Shown here: in pieces, positions 32,279 to 42,473 of the stretch
Position numbering within the stretch: position 1 is the stretch's first letter
How the letters are laid out: each line of letters opens with the position of its first letter
Assembly: GCA_036381615.1 (NCBI GenBank)
Contig: DASVCL010000078.1
Span: 10,346-74,345, forward strand
Length of the DNA stretch: 64,000 nt
From: CALANV01 sp036381615
GTDB lineage: Bacteria; Pseudomonadota; Alphaproteobacteria; CACIAM-22H2
Direction: 5' to 3'
Made by a program: the position numbers and the translations under genes
Notes under the pieces: generated by a model
The model's database searches: none
Seen by the model: the letters and a program-made list of their open reading frames with translations, nothing else
Told to the model about the DNA's origin: nothing

Positions 32279-33946
32279 TCACGCCGCGACCGGCACGCGC
32301 GCCTGGACCACGTGGAAGCGCGGCGTCACGAACGCCGCGTCGGTCAGCGATGCGTTCGCGGCCGGATTGCAGCCGCTCGCATGGAAGTCGCTGAACGCCG
32401 CCGACTGGTTGACGAACACGCCGCCGGTCAGGTTGAACGAGACCGACACGCCGGCCTCGATCGCGGCCTCCAGGGCCTTCTCGGTGACCCGCGGATCGGT
32501 CGTGTAGACCGATGCGGTGATCGCGCCCTTGCGTTTCGCCGTGCCCATGGCGCGCGCGATCGCGTCGTCCGTATCGGCGGCCGGGATGATGTAGGCGATC
32601 GGGCCGAACATCTCCTGCGTATAGACGTCCTCGCGCGCGGCCTCGACCCGGACCAGGATCGGCGTCTGCACCGTGGCGCCGGCGAACTGCGGATGATCGA
32701 TCGCCCGCGACGGCAGCACGACCATGCCCTGCCGCGCGGCCCGGTCGATGCGTTCCAGCGTCGCCTTGTTCTGGATGGCACCGAGCAGTTCGACCGCACG
32801 CGCCGGGTCGGAGAGCAGTTTTTCGATGGCCCCGGCCAGCCCGCGCGCCACCTCGTCGAACGACACGTGGCCGGACTCGGTCTGGATCCCGTCCTTCGGC
32901 ACGAAGATGTTCTGCGGCGTCGTGCACATCTGCCCCGAATAGAGCGACAGCGAAAATGCCAGGTTCTGCAGCATGCCCTTGGCGTTCGCCGTCGAATCGA
33001 TCACCACCGCGTTCACGCCCGCCTTCTCGGCGAAGAGCGTCGCCTGCCGCGCGTTCTTCTCGAGCCAGTCGGCGAAGGCCGGTCCGCCGGTATAATCGAT
33101 CAGCGTGATCTCGGGCCGCGTCGCCAGCGTCTGCGTGATCGGCGCAGACGCATCGTCGGCCGCGAGCTGAATCACGTTCGGGTCGAAGCCCGCTTCCTTC
33201 AGCACCTGGCGCGCGATCCTGACCGAGAGCGCGAGCGGCAGGATCGCCATCGGATGCGGCTTCACGATGACCGGGTTGCCGGTCGCGAGATCGGCGAAAA
33301 TGGCCGGATAGCCGTTCCAGGTCGGGAACGTCGACACGCCGATGACGAGACCGATGCCGCGCGGGATGACCGTATAAGTCTTGTCGAGGCGCAGCGGCTC
33401 GCCCTTGCCCTGCGGCTTCTCCCACCGTGCCCGCGCCGGCGTGCGCGTCATCTCCTGATAGGCCCACGCCACCGCCTCGAGCCCGCGATCCTGCGCGTGC
33501 GGCCCGGCGGCCTGGAACGCCATGACGAACCCTTGGCCCGTCGTGTGCATCACCGCATAGGCGATGTCGAACGAGCGCTTGTTGATGCGGTCGAGGATCT
33601 CGAGGCACACGCCCACGCGCGCCTCGATGCCGGCCTTGCGCCACGACGGCATGCTCGCCTGGGCGGCTTCGATCAGCTTGTCGATGTTCGGTTTCGGATA
33701 GGTGATGCCGAGATCGAAGCCATAGGGTGAACGCTCGGCGCCGACCCTCCCCTCGCCCGGCTGGTCGATCTCGAACGGCTTGTTCAGCATCGCCTCGAAC
33801 GCCGCCTTCGCCTCGGCGCTTGCGGTCTCGCCATAGATCTTGCCGCTCGGCGATTCGGGATAGCAGGTCCAGTATCCGCGCGTGGCGATCGCCTCGAGCG
33901 CGCCGTCCAGGGTCTTCCGGTGCTTGTCGAAGAGAGGATGGGCCAT
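32279..33946 (-). CDS. paaN: PaaN, stand-alone aldehyde dehydrogenase of phenylacetate catabolism
   Basis: A 555-residue aldehyde dehydrogenase of the PaaN type. ATG 33946 (MAHPLFDKHRKTLDGAL) is preceded by GGAG; the frame is open far upstream but that part is antisense to the paaGHIJ genes. The catalytic cysteine is in YSGQMCTTPQNIFVP, and IPRGIGLVIGVSTFPTWNGYP forms the cofactor entrance. PaaN-type enzymes oxidise the ring-opened semialdehyde CoA intermediate. Unlike PaaZ it lacks the MaoC-like hydratase domain, so a separate hydratase must supply ring opening. It is divergent from paaG across a 102-bp promoter. Confidence 0.85.
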   Translation of the reverse strand: MAHPLFDKHRKTLDGALEAIATRGYWTCYPESPSGKIYGETASAEAKAAFEAMLNKPFEIDQPGEGRVGAERSPYGFDLGITYPKPNIDKLIEAAQASMPSWRKAGIEARVGVCLEILDRINKRSFDIAYAVMHTTGQGFVMAFQAAGPHAQDRGLEAVAWAYQEMTRTPARARWEKPQGKGEPLRLDKTYTVIPRGIGLVIGVSTFPTWNGYPAIFADLATGNPVIVKPHPMAILPLALSVRIARQVLKEAGFDPNVIQLAADDASAPITQTLATRPEITLIDYTGGPAFADWLEKNARQATLFAEKAGVNAVVIDSTANAKGMLQNLAFSLSLYSGQMCTTPQNIFVPKDGIQTESGHVSFDEVARGLAGAIEKLLSDPARAVELLGAIQNKATLERIDRAARQGMVVLPSRAIDHPQFAGATVQTPILVRVEAAREDVYTQEMFGPIAYIIPAADTDDAIARAMGTAKRKGAITASVYTTDPRVTEKALEAAIEAGVSVSFNLTGGVFVNQSAAFSDFHASGCNPAANASLTDAAFVTPRFHVVQARVPVAA

Positions 33947-33979
33947 GTTTCGCTCCGCTGACGTGGTATTCCGGCGCTC

Positions 33980-34008
33980 TTGGTAACCCCGGACACAAGC
34001 ATTATAGT
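33980..34008 (+). promoter_or_regulatory. Candidate sigma70 promoter of the paaGHIJ operon
   Basis: TTGGTA (33980-33985) and TATAGT (34003-34008) are separated by 17 bp, and a second -10-like TATAAT lies 31 bp downstream at 34034-34039 in the duplicated copy. Transcription from the first site would start near 34015, about 34 bp before paaG. The second -10, if used, would give an almost leaderless message. Confidence 0.45.
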
Positions 34009-34064
34009 GCCGGCGCCATGATGCACCAGACCATATAATGCCGGCGCCATGACCAGCCAAACCA
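34003..34064 (+). repeat. 31-bp tandem duplication covering the paaG start region
   Basis: Copy A (34003-34033) and copy B (34034-34064) share the core TATARTGCCGGCGCCATG and a similar trailing CCA-rich stretch. Each copy carries a -10-like box and an ATG. In copy A the ATG at 34018 opens only a six-codon frame that ends at 34038. In copy B the ATG at 34049 is the true paaG start. Confidence 0.65.
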
Positions 34065-34825
34065 TCCTGTTCGAGATCGACAACGGCGTTGCGCGGATCA
34101 CGCTCAACCGCCCCGACAAGCTCAACGCCTTCACGGCGGAGATGCACGCCGAGCTCGCCGACGCGCTGGCCAAAACGGAGTCGGGCGCACGCGCGGTGCT
34201 GATCACCGGTGCCGGGCGCGGCTTCTGTGCCGGCCAGGACCTGAGTCAGCGCAGGGGCGACGACATCCCCGATCTCGGCGACACGATCGAGCGGATGTAC
34301 AACCCGCTCATCCGCCGGCTGCGCGGTATGGAAATACCTGTGATATGCGCCGTCAACGGCGTCGCCGCCGGCGCCGGCGCAAATCTTGCGCTCGCATGCG
34401 ACATCGTGCTGGCGGCGCGTTCGGCAAGCTTCCTCCAGGCCTTCGTGAAGATCGGCCTCGTGCCGGACTCGGGCGGCACATGGTTCCTGCCGCGGCTCGT
34501 CGGCGACGCGCGCGCCCGCGCGCTCGCCATGCTGGGCGAGAAGATCACGGCCGAACAGGCCGAATCCTGGGGCCTGATCTGGCGCGTCGTCGATGACGAG
34601 AGGCTGATGGAGGAGGCGGGTGCGCTCGCGCGACATCTCGCACAGCAGCCGACCAAGGCGCTCGGCTTCATCAAGCGCGCGCTCAACGCGGCGGCAACGA
34701 ACAGTCTCGACGCACAACTCGACCTCGAGCGCGACCTGCAGCGCGCCGCCGGGCGCACGGCCGACTACCGCGAGGGCGTCGCCGCGTTCCTTGAAAAACG
34801 CGCCCCGAAGTTCACCGGACGGTAA
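34049..34825 (+). CDS. paaG: PaaG, epoxyphenylacetyl-CoA (oxepin-forming) isomerase
   Basis: A 258-residue crotonase-fold enzyme. Oxyanion-hole motifs AGRGFCAGQDLSQR (about 52-65) and AVNGVAAGAGANLALACD (about 101-118) and the catalytic acid in IGLVPDSGGTWFLP (about 136-149) match PaaG, which converts the ring-1,2-epoxide of phenylacetyl-CoA to the oxepin and also shifts double bonds later in the pathway. It is the first gene of the paaGHIJ operon, three bases before paaH. The start lies in the second copy of a 31-bp duplication. Confidence 0.88.
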   Translation: MTSQTILFEIDNGVARITLNRPDKLNAFTAEMHAELADALAKTESGARAVLITGAGRGFCAGQDLSQRRGDDIPDLGDTIERMYNPLIRRLRGMEIPVICAVNGVAAGAGANLALACDIVLAARSASFLQAFVKIGLVPDSGGTWFLPRLVGDARARALAMLGEKITAEQAESWGLIWRVVDDERLMEEAGALARHLAQQPTKALGFIKRALNAAATNSLDAQLDLERDLQRAAGRTADYREGVAAFLEKRAPKFTGR

Positions 34826-34828
34826 GCG

Positions 34829-36346
34829 ATGCCTGCCCTCTCGACGGACAAGACGATCGCCGTCGTCGGCGCCGGCGCAATGGGCGGCGGCATCGCCCAG
34901 GTTGCCGCGACCGCCGGCCACCCCGTCCTGCTTTACGACGCCAAGCCCGGCGCCGCGGACAAGGCGATCGCCACCATCGCGAAGTTTCTCGAGGGCAGCG
35001 TCGCCAAGGGAAGAATCACGCCGGACCGGCGTGACGCTATCCTCGGGCGCCTCAAGTCCTGCACGGACATGAAGGATCTCGCGCCCGCCGCGCTCGTCGT
35101 CGAGGCGGTGGTCGAGGACATCGAGGTCAAGCGCAAGGTTTTCGCCGATCTCGCCGCGGTCGTGTCGGCCGACGCCATTCTCGCGACCAACACGTCGGCG
35201 TTGTCGATTGCCGCGATCGCCCGCGGGCTCGATCATCCGGCACGCGTCGTCGGCATGCACTTCTTCAACCCGGCGCCGCTCATGCCGCTGGTCGAAGTGG
35301 TGAGCGCGATCACGACCTCGCCGGAGGTCGCGGCGACCGTGTTCGACACCGCGGCGTCGTGGGGCAAGACGCCAGTCCATGCGAAATCGACGCCGGGTTT
35401 CATCGTCAACCGTTGCGCGCGGCCGTTCTACGCCGAAGCCTGGCGCCTTCTGGGCGAGCAGGCGACCGACCCCGCGACGCTCGACGCGCTGATGCGCGAG
35501 TGCGGCGGCTTCCGCATGGGGCCGTGCGAGCTCATGGACCTGATCGGGCACGACGTGAACTTCGCCGTGACCAAGGCCGTCTTCGACGCCTATTTCGGCG
35601 ATCCGCGCTATCGCCCCTCGATCCTGCAGCAGGAGATGGTCGAGGCCGGCCGCCTCGGCCGCAAGACCGGCCGCGGCTTCTTCGATTATGCCCCGGGTGC
35701 CGACGCGCCGGCGGCGCGCACGGCGGCACAGGCCCCCCACCCGCCGCGCGTGGTGATCGAGGGCGACCTCGGTATCGCGGCACCCCTCGTCGAGCGCCTT
35801 GCCACGACCCGGATCCCGTTCACGCGCGCCGATGCCGGTCCTGAGGGTCCGGCCATCGTGCTCGATGCGGCGGTCCTGCGGCTGACCGACGGGCGGCCGG
35901 CGACGCTGCGTGCGCGCGATACCGAGCGCAACCTCGTCCTGTTCGATCTTGCCCTCGACTACGCCAAGGCGACGCGGATCGCCCTCGCCGCCGCCGCGCA
36001 GGCGGATCCCACCGCGCCACCTGCGGCGGCCGGCTTCTTCCAGGCCCTCGGCATCCAGGTCTCGCCGGTCGAGGATACGCCGGGCCTCGTCGTCATGCGC
36101 ACTGTCGCCATGCTGGTAAACGAGGCGATGGACGCGGTTCAGTCCGGCGTCGCAGCGCCGCATGCGGTCGATCTCGCCATGATGCGCGGCGTCAACTACC
36201 CGCGCGGACCGATCGGCTGGGCAGAGGATATCGGCCTCGGCTATATATGCCGGGTGATCGAGAACCTGCAGCGCGCCTACGGCGAGGATCGCTACCGCGT
36301 TTCGCCCCGGCTGCGGCTCGAAGCCGTGAAGGAGGACACGCGTTGA
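34829..36346 (+). CDS. paaH: PaaH, 3-hydroxyadipyl-CoA dehydrogenase
   Basis: A 505-residue NAD-dependent 3-hydroxyacyl-CoA dehydrogenase. The N-terminal Rossmann motif GAGAMGGGIAQ (14-24), the catalytic His in GMHFFNPAP with Asn in STPGFIVNR, and the first C-terminal domain to about 290 are followed by a second 3HCDH C-terminal copy (about 400-500). This domain layout is that of PaaH, which oxidises (S)-3-hydroxyadipyl-CoA to 3-oxoadipyl-CoA. Its stop overlaps the TTG start of paaI by four bases. Confidence 0.88.
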   Translation: MPALSTDKTIAVVGAGAMGGGIAQVAATAGHPVLLYDAKPGAADKAIATIAKFLEGSVAKGRITPDRRDAILGRLKSCTDMKDLAPAALVVEAVVEDIEVKRKVFADLAAVVSADAILATNTSALSIAAIARGLDHPARVVGMHFFNPAPLMPLVEVVSAITTSPEVAATVFDTAASWGKTPVHAKSTPGFIVNRCARPFYAEAWRLLGEQATDPATLDALMRECGGFRMGPCELMDLIGHDVNFAVTKAVFDAYFGDPRYRPSILQQEMVEAGRLGRKTGRGFFDYAPGADAPAARTAAQAPHPPRVVIEGDLGIAAPLVERLATTRIPFTRADAGPEGPAIVLDAAVLRLTDGRPATLRARDTERNLVLFDLALDYAKATRIALAAAAQADPTAPPAAAGFFQALGIQVSPVEDTPGLVVMRTVAMLVNEAMDAVQSGVAAPHAVDLAMMRGVNYPRGPIGWAEDIGLGYICRVIENLQRAYGEDRYRVSPRLRLEAVKEDTR

Positions 36347-36788
36347 GTGATACCGCACAGCGCATCGCCGCGGCCGTCGGCGAAAATATGTATCCGCGCG
36401 ACCATGCGGCGCGCGCGCTCGGCATCAAACTGCTCGAGATCCGCCCCGGCTTCGCGCGGATGAGCATGGAGGTACGGCCCGACATGCTCAACGGCCACGA
36501 TATCTGCCACGGCGGCTTGATTTTCACGCTCGCCGACACGGCGTTTGCGTATGCCTGCAATTCCGGCAATCGCGTCACGGTCGCGCAGCACTGCGCCGTG
36601 ACGTTTCTGGCGCCGGCGCGGCGCGGCGACGTCTTGACCGCGACGGCCAAGGAACGCCATCGCGCCGGGCGAACCGGCTTCACCGATATCGACGTCACGG
36701 ACCAGACCGGGAGATTGATCGCCGTCTTCCGCGGCCACTCCTATCAGCTCAACGGCGAAGTTGTGCCTAACATCGGGACTATCGAGTC

Positions 36789-36792
<4 letters not shown>
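36343..36792 (+). CDS. paaI: PaaI, hotdog-fold acyl-CoA thioesterase
   Basis: A 149-residue hotdog thioesterase starting at TTG 36343, supported by GGAGG seven bases upstream and by the family N-terminus SDTAQRIAAAVGENMYPRDHAARALGIKL. The catalytic Asn/Asp region NGHDICHGGLIFTLADTAFAYACNS (about 50-74) matches PaaI, which hydrolyses hydroxyphenylacetyl-CoA and relieves CoA sequestration. Coupled to paaH (overlap) and to the thiolase gene (ATGA). Confidence 0.88.
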
Positions 36793-37991
<1,199 letters not shown>

Positions 37992-38355
37992 CCGAGTCGA
38001 TCGACCACGAAGACACGAAGAGGCAGGCAACCGAATGCCGCTCTCCTTGCCGAAGAAGATGGAGGACGTCGCCTCGTCCATTGTCGAGGCGCGCGAACTG
38101 ACGCAGGTCGGAGGCTCGATGTCTTTGTAAACAATTCTGTTCTCCGGAGTTCGAGGCTGTTGAGTCGATGAATCCGGTCTTTACGGCCCAAGTGCCGGCC
38201 TGTTTGGAGTGGGCCGGTTTCAGTCCCGGGCTTCTTAATCAACTTCAATGTACCGCATATAAGGGTGGCATACGGCGCGTCGAACCGTGATCGGCTGGAT
38301 CGGTCTTCGCGTCTGGGTGGTTGATTGGCATGAACGGTCAGGGAGGGATGGAACG
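37992..38355. other. 364-bp intergenic region upstream of paaK
   Basis: Contains CCACGAAGACACGAAG (38005-38020), a copy of a dispersed repeat. A short frame (38035-38130, 31 codons) has no good ribosome site. Between 38230 and 38275 an A/T-rich stretch (TTAATCAACTTCAATG, later ATATAAGG) probably holds the paaK promoter. No gene was recognised. Confidence 0.4.
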
Positions 38356-39795
38356 ATGGCGGCAAAGAAGAAGGCCAAGGGAAGAAAGCCCGCATCGAGG
38401 GCGCTGCGCGCGGGCAGCCCGACGGCGCGGCGTGCGGCCTTCAAGCTGATCGCGCGGGAGCCGAAGACGGCTGCCGGCAAGGTGCTGCGCGTCGGGTGCG
38501 AGCGCCGGCTCCTCGACCCGATCGAGATCGCGAGCCGCGACGAAATCGCCGCGCTGCAGACGAAGCGCCTCAAATGGACGCTGCAGCACGTCTACCGGAA
38601 CGTGCCGTACTATCGGAAGAAGTTCGACGAAGCCGGCGTCCACCCCGACGACTTCCGGCGGCTCGAGGATCTCGCCAAGTTTCCGTTCACGTCCAAGGAC
38701 GACCTGCGCGCCACATATCCCTTCGGCATGTTCGCCGTGCCGCGCGAGAAGATCGTGCGCATCCACGCCTCGTCCGGCACGACCGGCAAGCCCACCGTCG
38801 TCGGCTACACGGCGAAGGACATCGAGACCTGGGCCGAGGTCGTGGCGCGCTCGATCCGCGCGGCGGGCGGACGGCCGGGCGACATCGTCCACGTCGCCTA
38901 CGGCTACGGCCTGTTTACCGGCGGTCTCGGCGCGCATTACGGGGCGGAGCGGCTGGGCTGCACGGTCATCCCCATGTCCGGTGGTCAGACCGAAAAGCAG
39001 GTGCAGCTCATCCAGGACTTCAAGCCGCAGATCATCATGGTGACGCCCAGCTACATGCTGGCGATCGCCGACGAGTTCGAGCGCCAGGGCTACGACCCGC
39101 GCAAATCGTCCCTTCTCATCGGCATCCATGGCGCCGAGCCATGGACGGACTCGATGCGCAAGGAGATCGAGGAACGCTTCGCCATCGACGCCGTCGACAT
39201 CTACGGCCTGTCCGAGGTGATTGGCCCCGGCGTCGCCAACGAGTGCATCGAGAGCAAGGACGGCCCGACGATCTGGGAGGATCACTTCTATCCCGAGATC
39301 GTCGATCCCGTGACCGGAAAACCGGTTCCCGACGGACAGGTCGGCGAGCTCGTCTTCACGTCGCTAACCAAGGAGGCGCTGCCGATCATCCGTTATCGCA
39401 CGCGCGATCTGACCGCGCTCCTGCCCGGCACGGCACGCTCGATGCGGCGCATGGCGCGGATCACCGGCCGCACCGATGACATGCTGATCATCCGCGGCGT
39501 CAACGTCTTCCCGACGCAGATCGAGGAGCTGATCCTCAAGGATGCCCGCCTGTCGCCGCATTACGTCGTCGAGGTCAAGCGCGAGAACCGGCTCGACGAG
39601 ATCGAGGTCGTCGTCGAATGCAAGCCGGAGTATGCGGGCAACGCCGAGATCGAGGCCGACTGCACCGGCCGGCTCGCCCAGCTCATCAAGTCGTATATCG
39701 GCATCACGGCGCGCGTGCGCGCGGTGCCGGTCGGCGGCATCACCCGCTCGATGGGCAAGGCGAAGCGCGTCATCGACCTGCGCCCGAAGGATTGA
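38356..39795 (+). CDS. paaK: PaaK, phenylacetate-CoA ligase
   Basis: A 479-residue adenylating enzyme. The core matches PaaK: LDPIEIASRDEIAALQTKRLKWTLQHVYRNVPYYRKKFDEAGV, ATP-binding ASSGTTGKPTVVGYT, YGLSEVIGPGVA and the C-terminal RTDDMLIIRGVNVFPTQIEE with Lys in SMGKAKRVID. It activates phenylacetate to phenylacetyl-CoA. ATG 38356 has GGGAGGG upstream. With this start the protein carries about 50 extra N-terminal residues, rich in Lys, Ala and Arg, before the usual family start, so an internal start is possible. Confidence 0.88.
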   Translation: MAAKKKAKGRKPASRALRAGSPTARRAAFKLIAREPKTAAGKVLRVGCERRLLDPIEIASRDEIAALQTKRLKWTLQHVYRNVPYYRKKFDEAGVHPDDFRRLEDLAKFPFTSKDDLRATYPFGMFAVPREKIVRIHASSGTTGKPTVVGYTAKDIETWAEVVARSIRAAGGRPGDIVHVAYGYGLFTGGLGAHYGAERLGCTVIPMSGGQTEKQVQLIQDFKPQIIMVTPSYMLAIADEFERQGYDPRKSSLLIGIHGAEPWTDSMRKEIEERFAIDAVDIYGLSEVIGPGVANECIESKDGPTIWEDHFYPEIVDPVTGKPVPDGQVGELVFTSLTKEALPIIRYRTRDLTALLPGTARSMRRMARITGRTDDMLIIRGVNVFPTQIEELILKDARLSPHYVVEVKRENRLDEIEVVVECKPEYAGNAEIEADCTGRLAQLIKSYIGITARVRAVPVGGITRSMGKAKRVIDLRPKD

Positions 39796-39865
39796 GGCCG
39801 GCCGGGCGCGGCCTGGGGGTCGGCTGCCCGGCCGCGCCGACTGCCCGCTTGCCTGCGGCGGCCAA

Positions 39866-39887
39866 ATTGGTTTCAATTGAAACCAAT
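39866..39887. promoter_or_regulatory. 22-bp perfect palindrome, candidate MarR-type operator
   Basis: An uninterrupted dyad whose 11-nt half is ATTGGTTTCAA. It lies 42 bp upstream of the TTG start of the FAD monooxygenase gene. The GTTTCAATTGAAAC core resembles operators of MarR-family regulators of aromatic catabolism. No such regulator gene is adjacent. Confidence 0.6.
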
Positions 39888-39928
39888 AGGCCCTTGGGGC
39901 CAGGAGTGACGCGAACGGGAGGCCGCTG

Positions 39929-41593
39929 TTGGGCTACGTCTATCCGACCTATGAGTATCGCCCCTGCGCCGATCAGCGGGCAGCGAAGCCCGCGCGGCAC
40001 AAGGTCGTCGTCATCGGCGCCGGGCCGGTGGGACTCACGGCGGCCATCGACCTCGCCCGCAAGGGCATCCCGGTCGTCCTGCTGGACGAAGACAACACCG
40101 TCAGCATCGGCAGCCGCGCCATCTGCCACGCCAAGCGCACGCTCGAGATCTGGGACCGCCTGGGTTGCGTCGCGCCGATGATGGAGAAGGGCATCACCTG
40201 GCAGACCGGGAAGGTTTTCTTCCGCGATCGTCAGGTCTATGCCTTCGACCTCCTGCCCGAAGGCGGCCATCGTTTTCCGGCCTTCATCAACCTGCAGCAG
40301 TACTATGTCGAGCAGTACCTGGTCGAAACCGCCCAGGCGCTGCCGCAGATCGATCTGCGCTGGAAGAACCGGGTCGTCGGCGTCGTCCCCGGACCGGATG
40401 GCGTGCGCCTCGACGTCGAGACGCCCGACGGGCGCTACGCGATCGAGGCGGACTGGGTGATCGCTGCGGACGGCGCGCGCAGCCCGACACGCAAGATGCT
40501 CGGGCTCGATTTCAAGGGCAAGGTGTTCGAGGACCGCTTCCTCATCGCCGACGTCAAGATGAAGGCGGATTTTCCGACGGAGCGCTGGTTCTGGTTCGAT
40601 CCGCCCTTCCATCCCGGTCAGTCGGCCCTGCTTCACCGCCAGGCCGACGATGTCTGGCGCATCGACCTGCAGCTCGGATGGACCGCCGACCCGGAGGAAG
40701 AGAAAAAGCCCGAGCGCGTCGTGCCGCGCCTCAAGGCGATGCTCGGAGACAATGCAAAGTTCGAGCTTGAATGGGTCAGCGTCTACACGTTCCAGTGTCG
40801 CCGTCTCGAGCGGTTCCGGCACGGCCGCGTCATCTTCGCGGGCGATGCCGCCCATCAGGTCTCGCCCTTCGGCGCGCGCGGCGGCAATTCCGGCGTGCAG
40901 GACGTCGACAATCTGTGCTGGAAGCTCGCGCTCGTCATCCGCGGTCTCGCGCCCGAATCGCTCCTCGACACCTATGACGTCGAACGGCAGCAGGCCGCCG
41001 ACGAGAACATCCTGCATTCGACGCGCAGCACGGACTTCATCACGCCGAAGGGTGCCGCGAGTCGCCTGTTTCGCGACGCGGTCCTGAGCCTCGCCGCCGA
41101 TCATCCCTTCGCCCGACGCCTCGTCAACAGCGGGCGTCTGTCGGTCGCGACGGTCCACGCCGATTCGCCGCTCAACACGCCGGATCGGGACTCCTTCGCC
41201 TGCGCGATCGTGCCGGGGGCGGTCGCGAGCGATGCACCGGTGCGGCGCGACGGTAAGGACGGATGGCTGCTCGGGTCGCTCGACAATGGCTTTGCCGGCC
41301 TTTATTTCGCCAACGACCGGATTGCGCCGGCAACCGCAGCCGCGCTCGCGGCCCTCGATCAGACGCCGGTGCCGATACGGACCACGATCGTCGCCCCCGC
41401 GCCGATCGCAGCACCCGCCGGCCTCAACGTCATCGTCGATACCGAACGGCTCGTGGCGCGCCGCTATGATGCAACCGACGGCACCTTCTATCTGATGCGG
41501 CCGGACCAGCACGTCTGCGCGCGTTGGCGTCAATTCGATCCGGCCGCGGTCGAAGCTGCGTTGGCCCGTGCGATCGGCCGGCCGGTGCAATGA
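39929..41593 (+). CDS. FAD-dependent aromatic monooxygenase (class A flavoprotein hydroxylase)
   Basis: A 554-residue flavoprotein hydroxylase. It begins at TTG, with GGGAGG six bases upstream and no in-frame ATG before the FAD motif. VVIGAGPVGLTAAIDLARKG (about 27-46) binds FAD, DG near VIAADGARSPTRK (about 177-189) is the family DG motif, and GRVIFAGDAAHQVSPFGARGGNSGVQD holds the GD motif. The C-terminal about 150 residues form a thioredoxin-like domain as in phenol hydroxylase/MhpA relatives. It uses NAD(P)H and O2 to hydroxylate a phenolic substrate. It is followed closely by a DUF2783 gene, a common partner. Confidence 0.85.
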   Translation: MGYVYPTYEYRPCADQRAAKPARHKVVVIGAGPVGLTAAIDLARKGIPVVLLDEDNTVSIGSRAICHAKRTLEIWDRLGCVAPMMEKGITWQTGKVFFRDRQVYAFDLLPEGGHRFPAFINLQQYYVEQYLVETAQALPQIDLRWKNRVVGVVPGPDGVRLDVETPDGRYAIEADWVIAADGARSPTRKMLGLDFKGKVFEDRFLIADVKMKADFPTERWFWFDPPFHPGQSALLHRQADDVWRIDLQLGWTADPEEEKKPERVVPRLKAMLGDNAKFELEWVSVYTFQCRRLERFRHGRVIFAGDAAHQVSPFGARGGNSGVQDVDNLCWKLALVIRGLAPESLLDTYDVERQQAADENILHSTRSTDFITPKGAASRLFRDAVLSLAADHPFARRLVNSGRLSVATVHADSPLNTPDRDSFACAIVPGAVASDAPVRRDGKDGWLLGSLDNGFAGLYFANDRIAPATAAALAALDQTPVPIRTTIVAPAPIAAPAGLNVIVDTERLVARRYDATDGTFYLMRPDQHVCARWRQFDPAAVEAALARAIGRPVQ

Positions 41594-41616
41594 ACGCGGC
41601 AAGGGAACGCACACGA

Positions 41617-41811
41617 ATGGCGACACTTCGAACCGAGTCCGGCTTTGAGCGGCCGGACGACGTCTACGAGCTTCTGATCCAGGCGCATCAAGGACTGACG
41701 GAGGCGCAGAGCGCCGCTCTCAATGCCCGCCTGGTGCTGCTCCTCGCCAACCATATCGGCGACCTCGGCGTCGTCCGCGAGGCACTCGACCGGGCGCGCG
41801 AAGGCCTGTAG
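41617..41811 (+). CDS. DUF2783 domain-containing small protein
   Basis: A 64-residue soluble protein, residues FERPDDVYELLIQAHQGLTEAQSAALNARLVLLLANHIGD matching DUF2783. ATG 41617 fits the usual length and has AAGGGA upstream; ATG 41590, overlapping the monooxygenase stop as ATGA, would add nine residues. Genes of this family regularly accompany aromatic flavin monooxygenases. The function is unknown, perhaps an accessory factor. Confidence 0.8.
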   Translation: MATLRTESGFERPDDVYELLIQAHQGLTEAQSAALNARLVLLLANHIGDLGVVREALDRAREGL

Positions 41812-41859
41812 GACGGCACTCGCCTTCTCACCCGTCCTCGCCGATCCCGGAGGTGTCCG

Positions 41860-42345
41860 ATGCCCAGTTTCGATATCGTCTCGAAGACCGATCTGGCCGA
41901 GGTCGACAACGCCGTCCAGGGTGTCGCGCGGGAGATCGCGACGCGGTTCGACTTCAAGGGATCCAAATCGAGCATCGCCCGCGACGGTGCCGAGATCACC
42001 GTGCTCGCCGATGACGCCCTCAAGCTCAAGCAGATGCAGGAGCTGATCAAGGGTTACTTCGCGCGCCGCAAACTCGACCCTGCCTGCCTCGACTGGCAGA
42101 CGGAGGAGCGCGCGGCCGGCGACATGGTCCGCCAGAAGATCGTGGTCAAGCAGGGGATCGACCGCGACACGGCCAAGGCCATCGTCAAGGCGATCAAGGA
42201 CACGAAGCTGAAGGTGCAGACGGCGATCCAGGGCGACGAGCTTCGCGTCACCGGTAAGAAAAGGGACGACCTCCAGGCCGCGATCGCGACGGTAAGGGCG
42301 CTCAAGCTCGACCGCCCGGTGCAGTTCGTGAACTTCCGCGACTGA
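41860..42345 (+). CDS. yajQ: YajQ family cyclic-di-GMP/nucleotide-binding protein
   Basis: A 161-residue protein of the UPF0234/YajQ family, full length. MPSFDIVSK at the start, FDFKGSKSSI (about 31-40), and IKDTKLKVQTAIQGDELRVTGKKRDDLQ (about 112-140) are conserved. The two ferredoxin-like domains bind nucleic acid and, in some bacteria, cyclic di-GMP. It stands alone between the monooxygenase pair and the stress-type trio, 48 bp after the DUF2783 stop. Confidence 0.9.
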   Translation: MPSFDIVSKTDLAEVDNAVQGVAREIATRFDFKGSKSSIARDGAEITVLADDALKLKQMQELIKGYFARRKLDPACLDWQTEERAAGDMVRQKIVVKQGIDRDTAKAIVKAIKDTKLKVQTAIQGDELRVTGKKRDDLQAAIATVRALKLDRPVQFVNFRD

Positions 42346-42473
42346 GAGACCCTCCCTGAGAGGCAGCCCTGCTGTGGCATCCGTGCCACGGTCAGCGGGA
42401 ACAATTGCGGCCCCGGCCCGGTTTGCAAACAGAACGGTTTCCCCGTCAGCAAAACCGCGATCGAGAGGTCCGC

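Noticed and set aside
33947..36358. In-frame upstream extension of the PaaN frame to 1359 residues
   Set aside because: The extra part is antisense to paaG and paaH. The family N-terminus, ribosome site and length all put the start at 33946.
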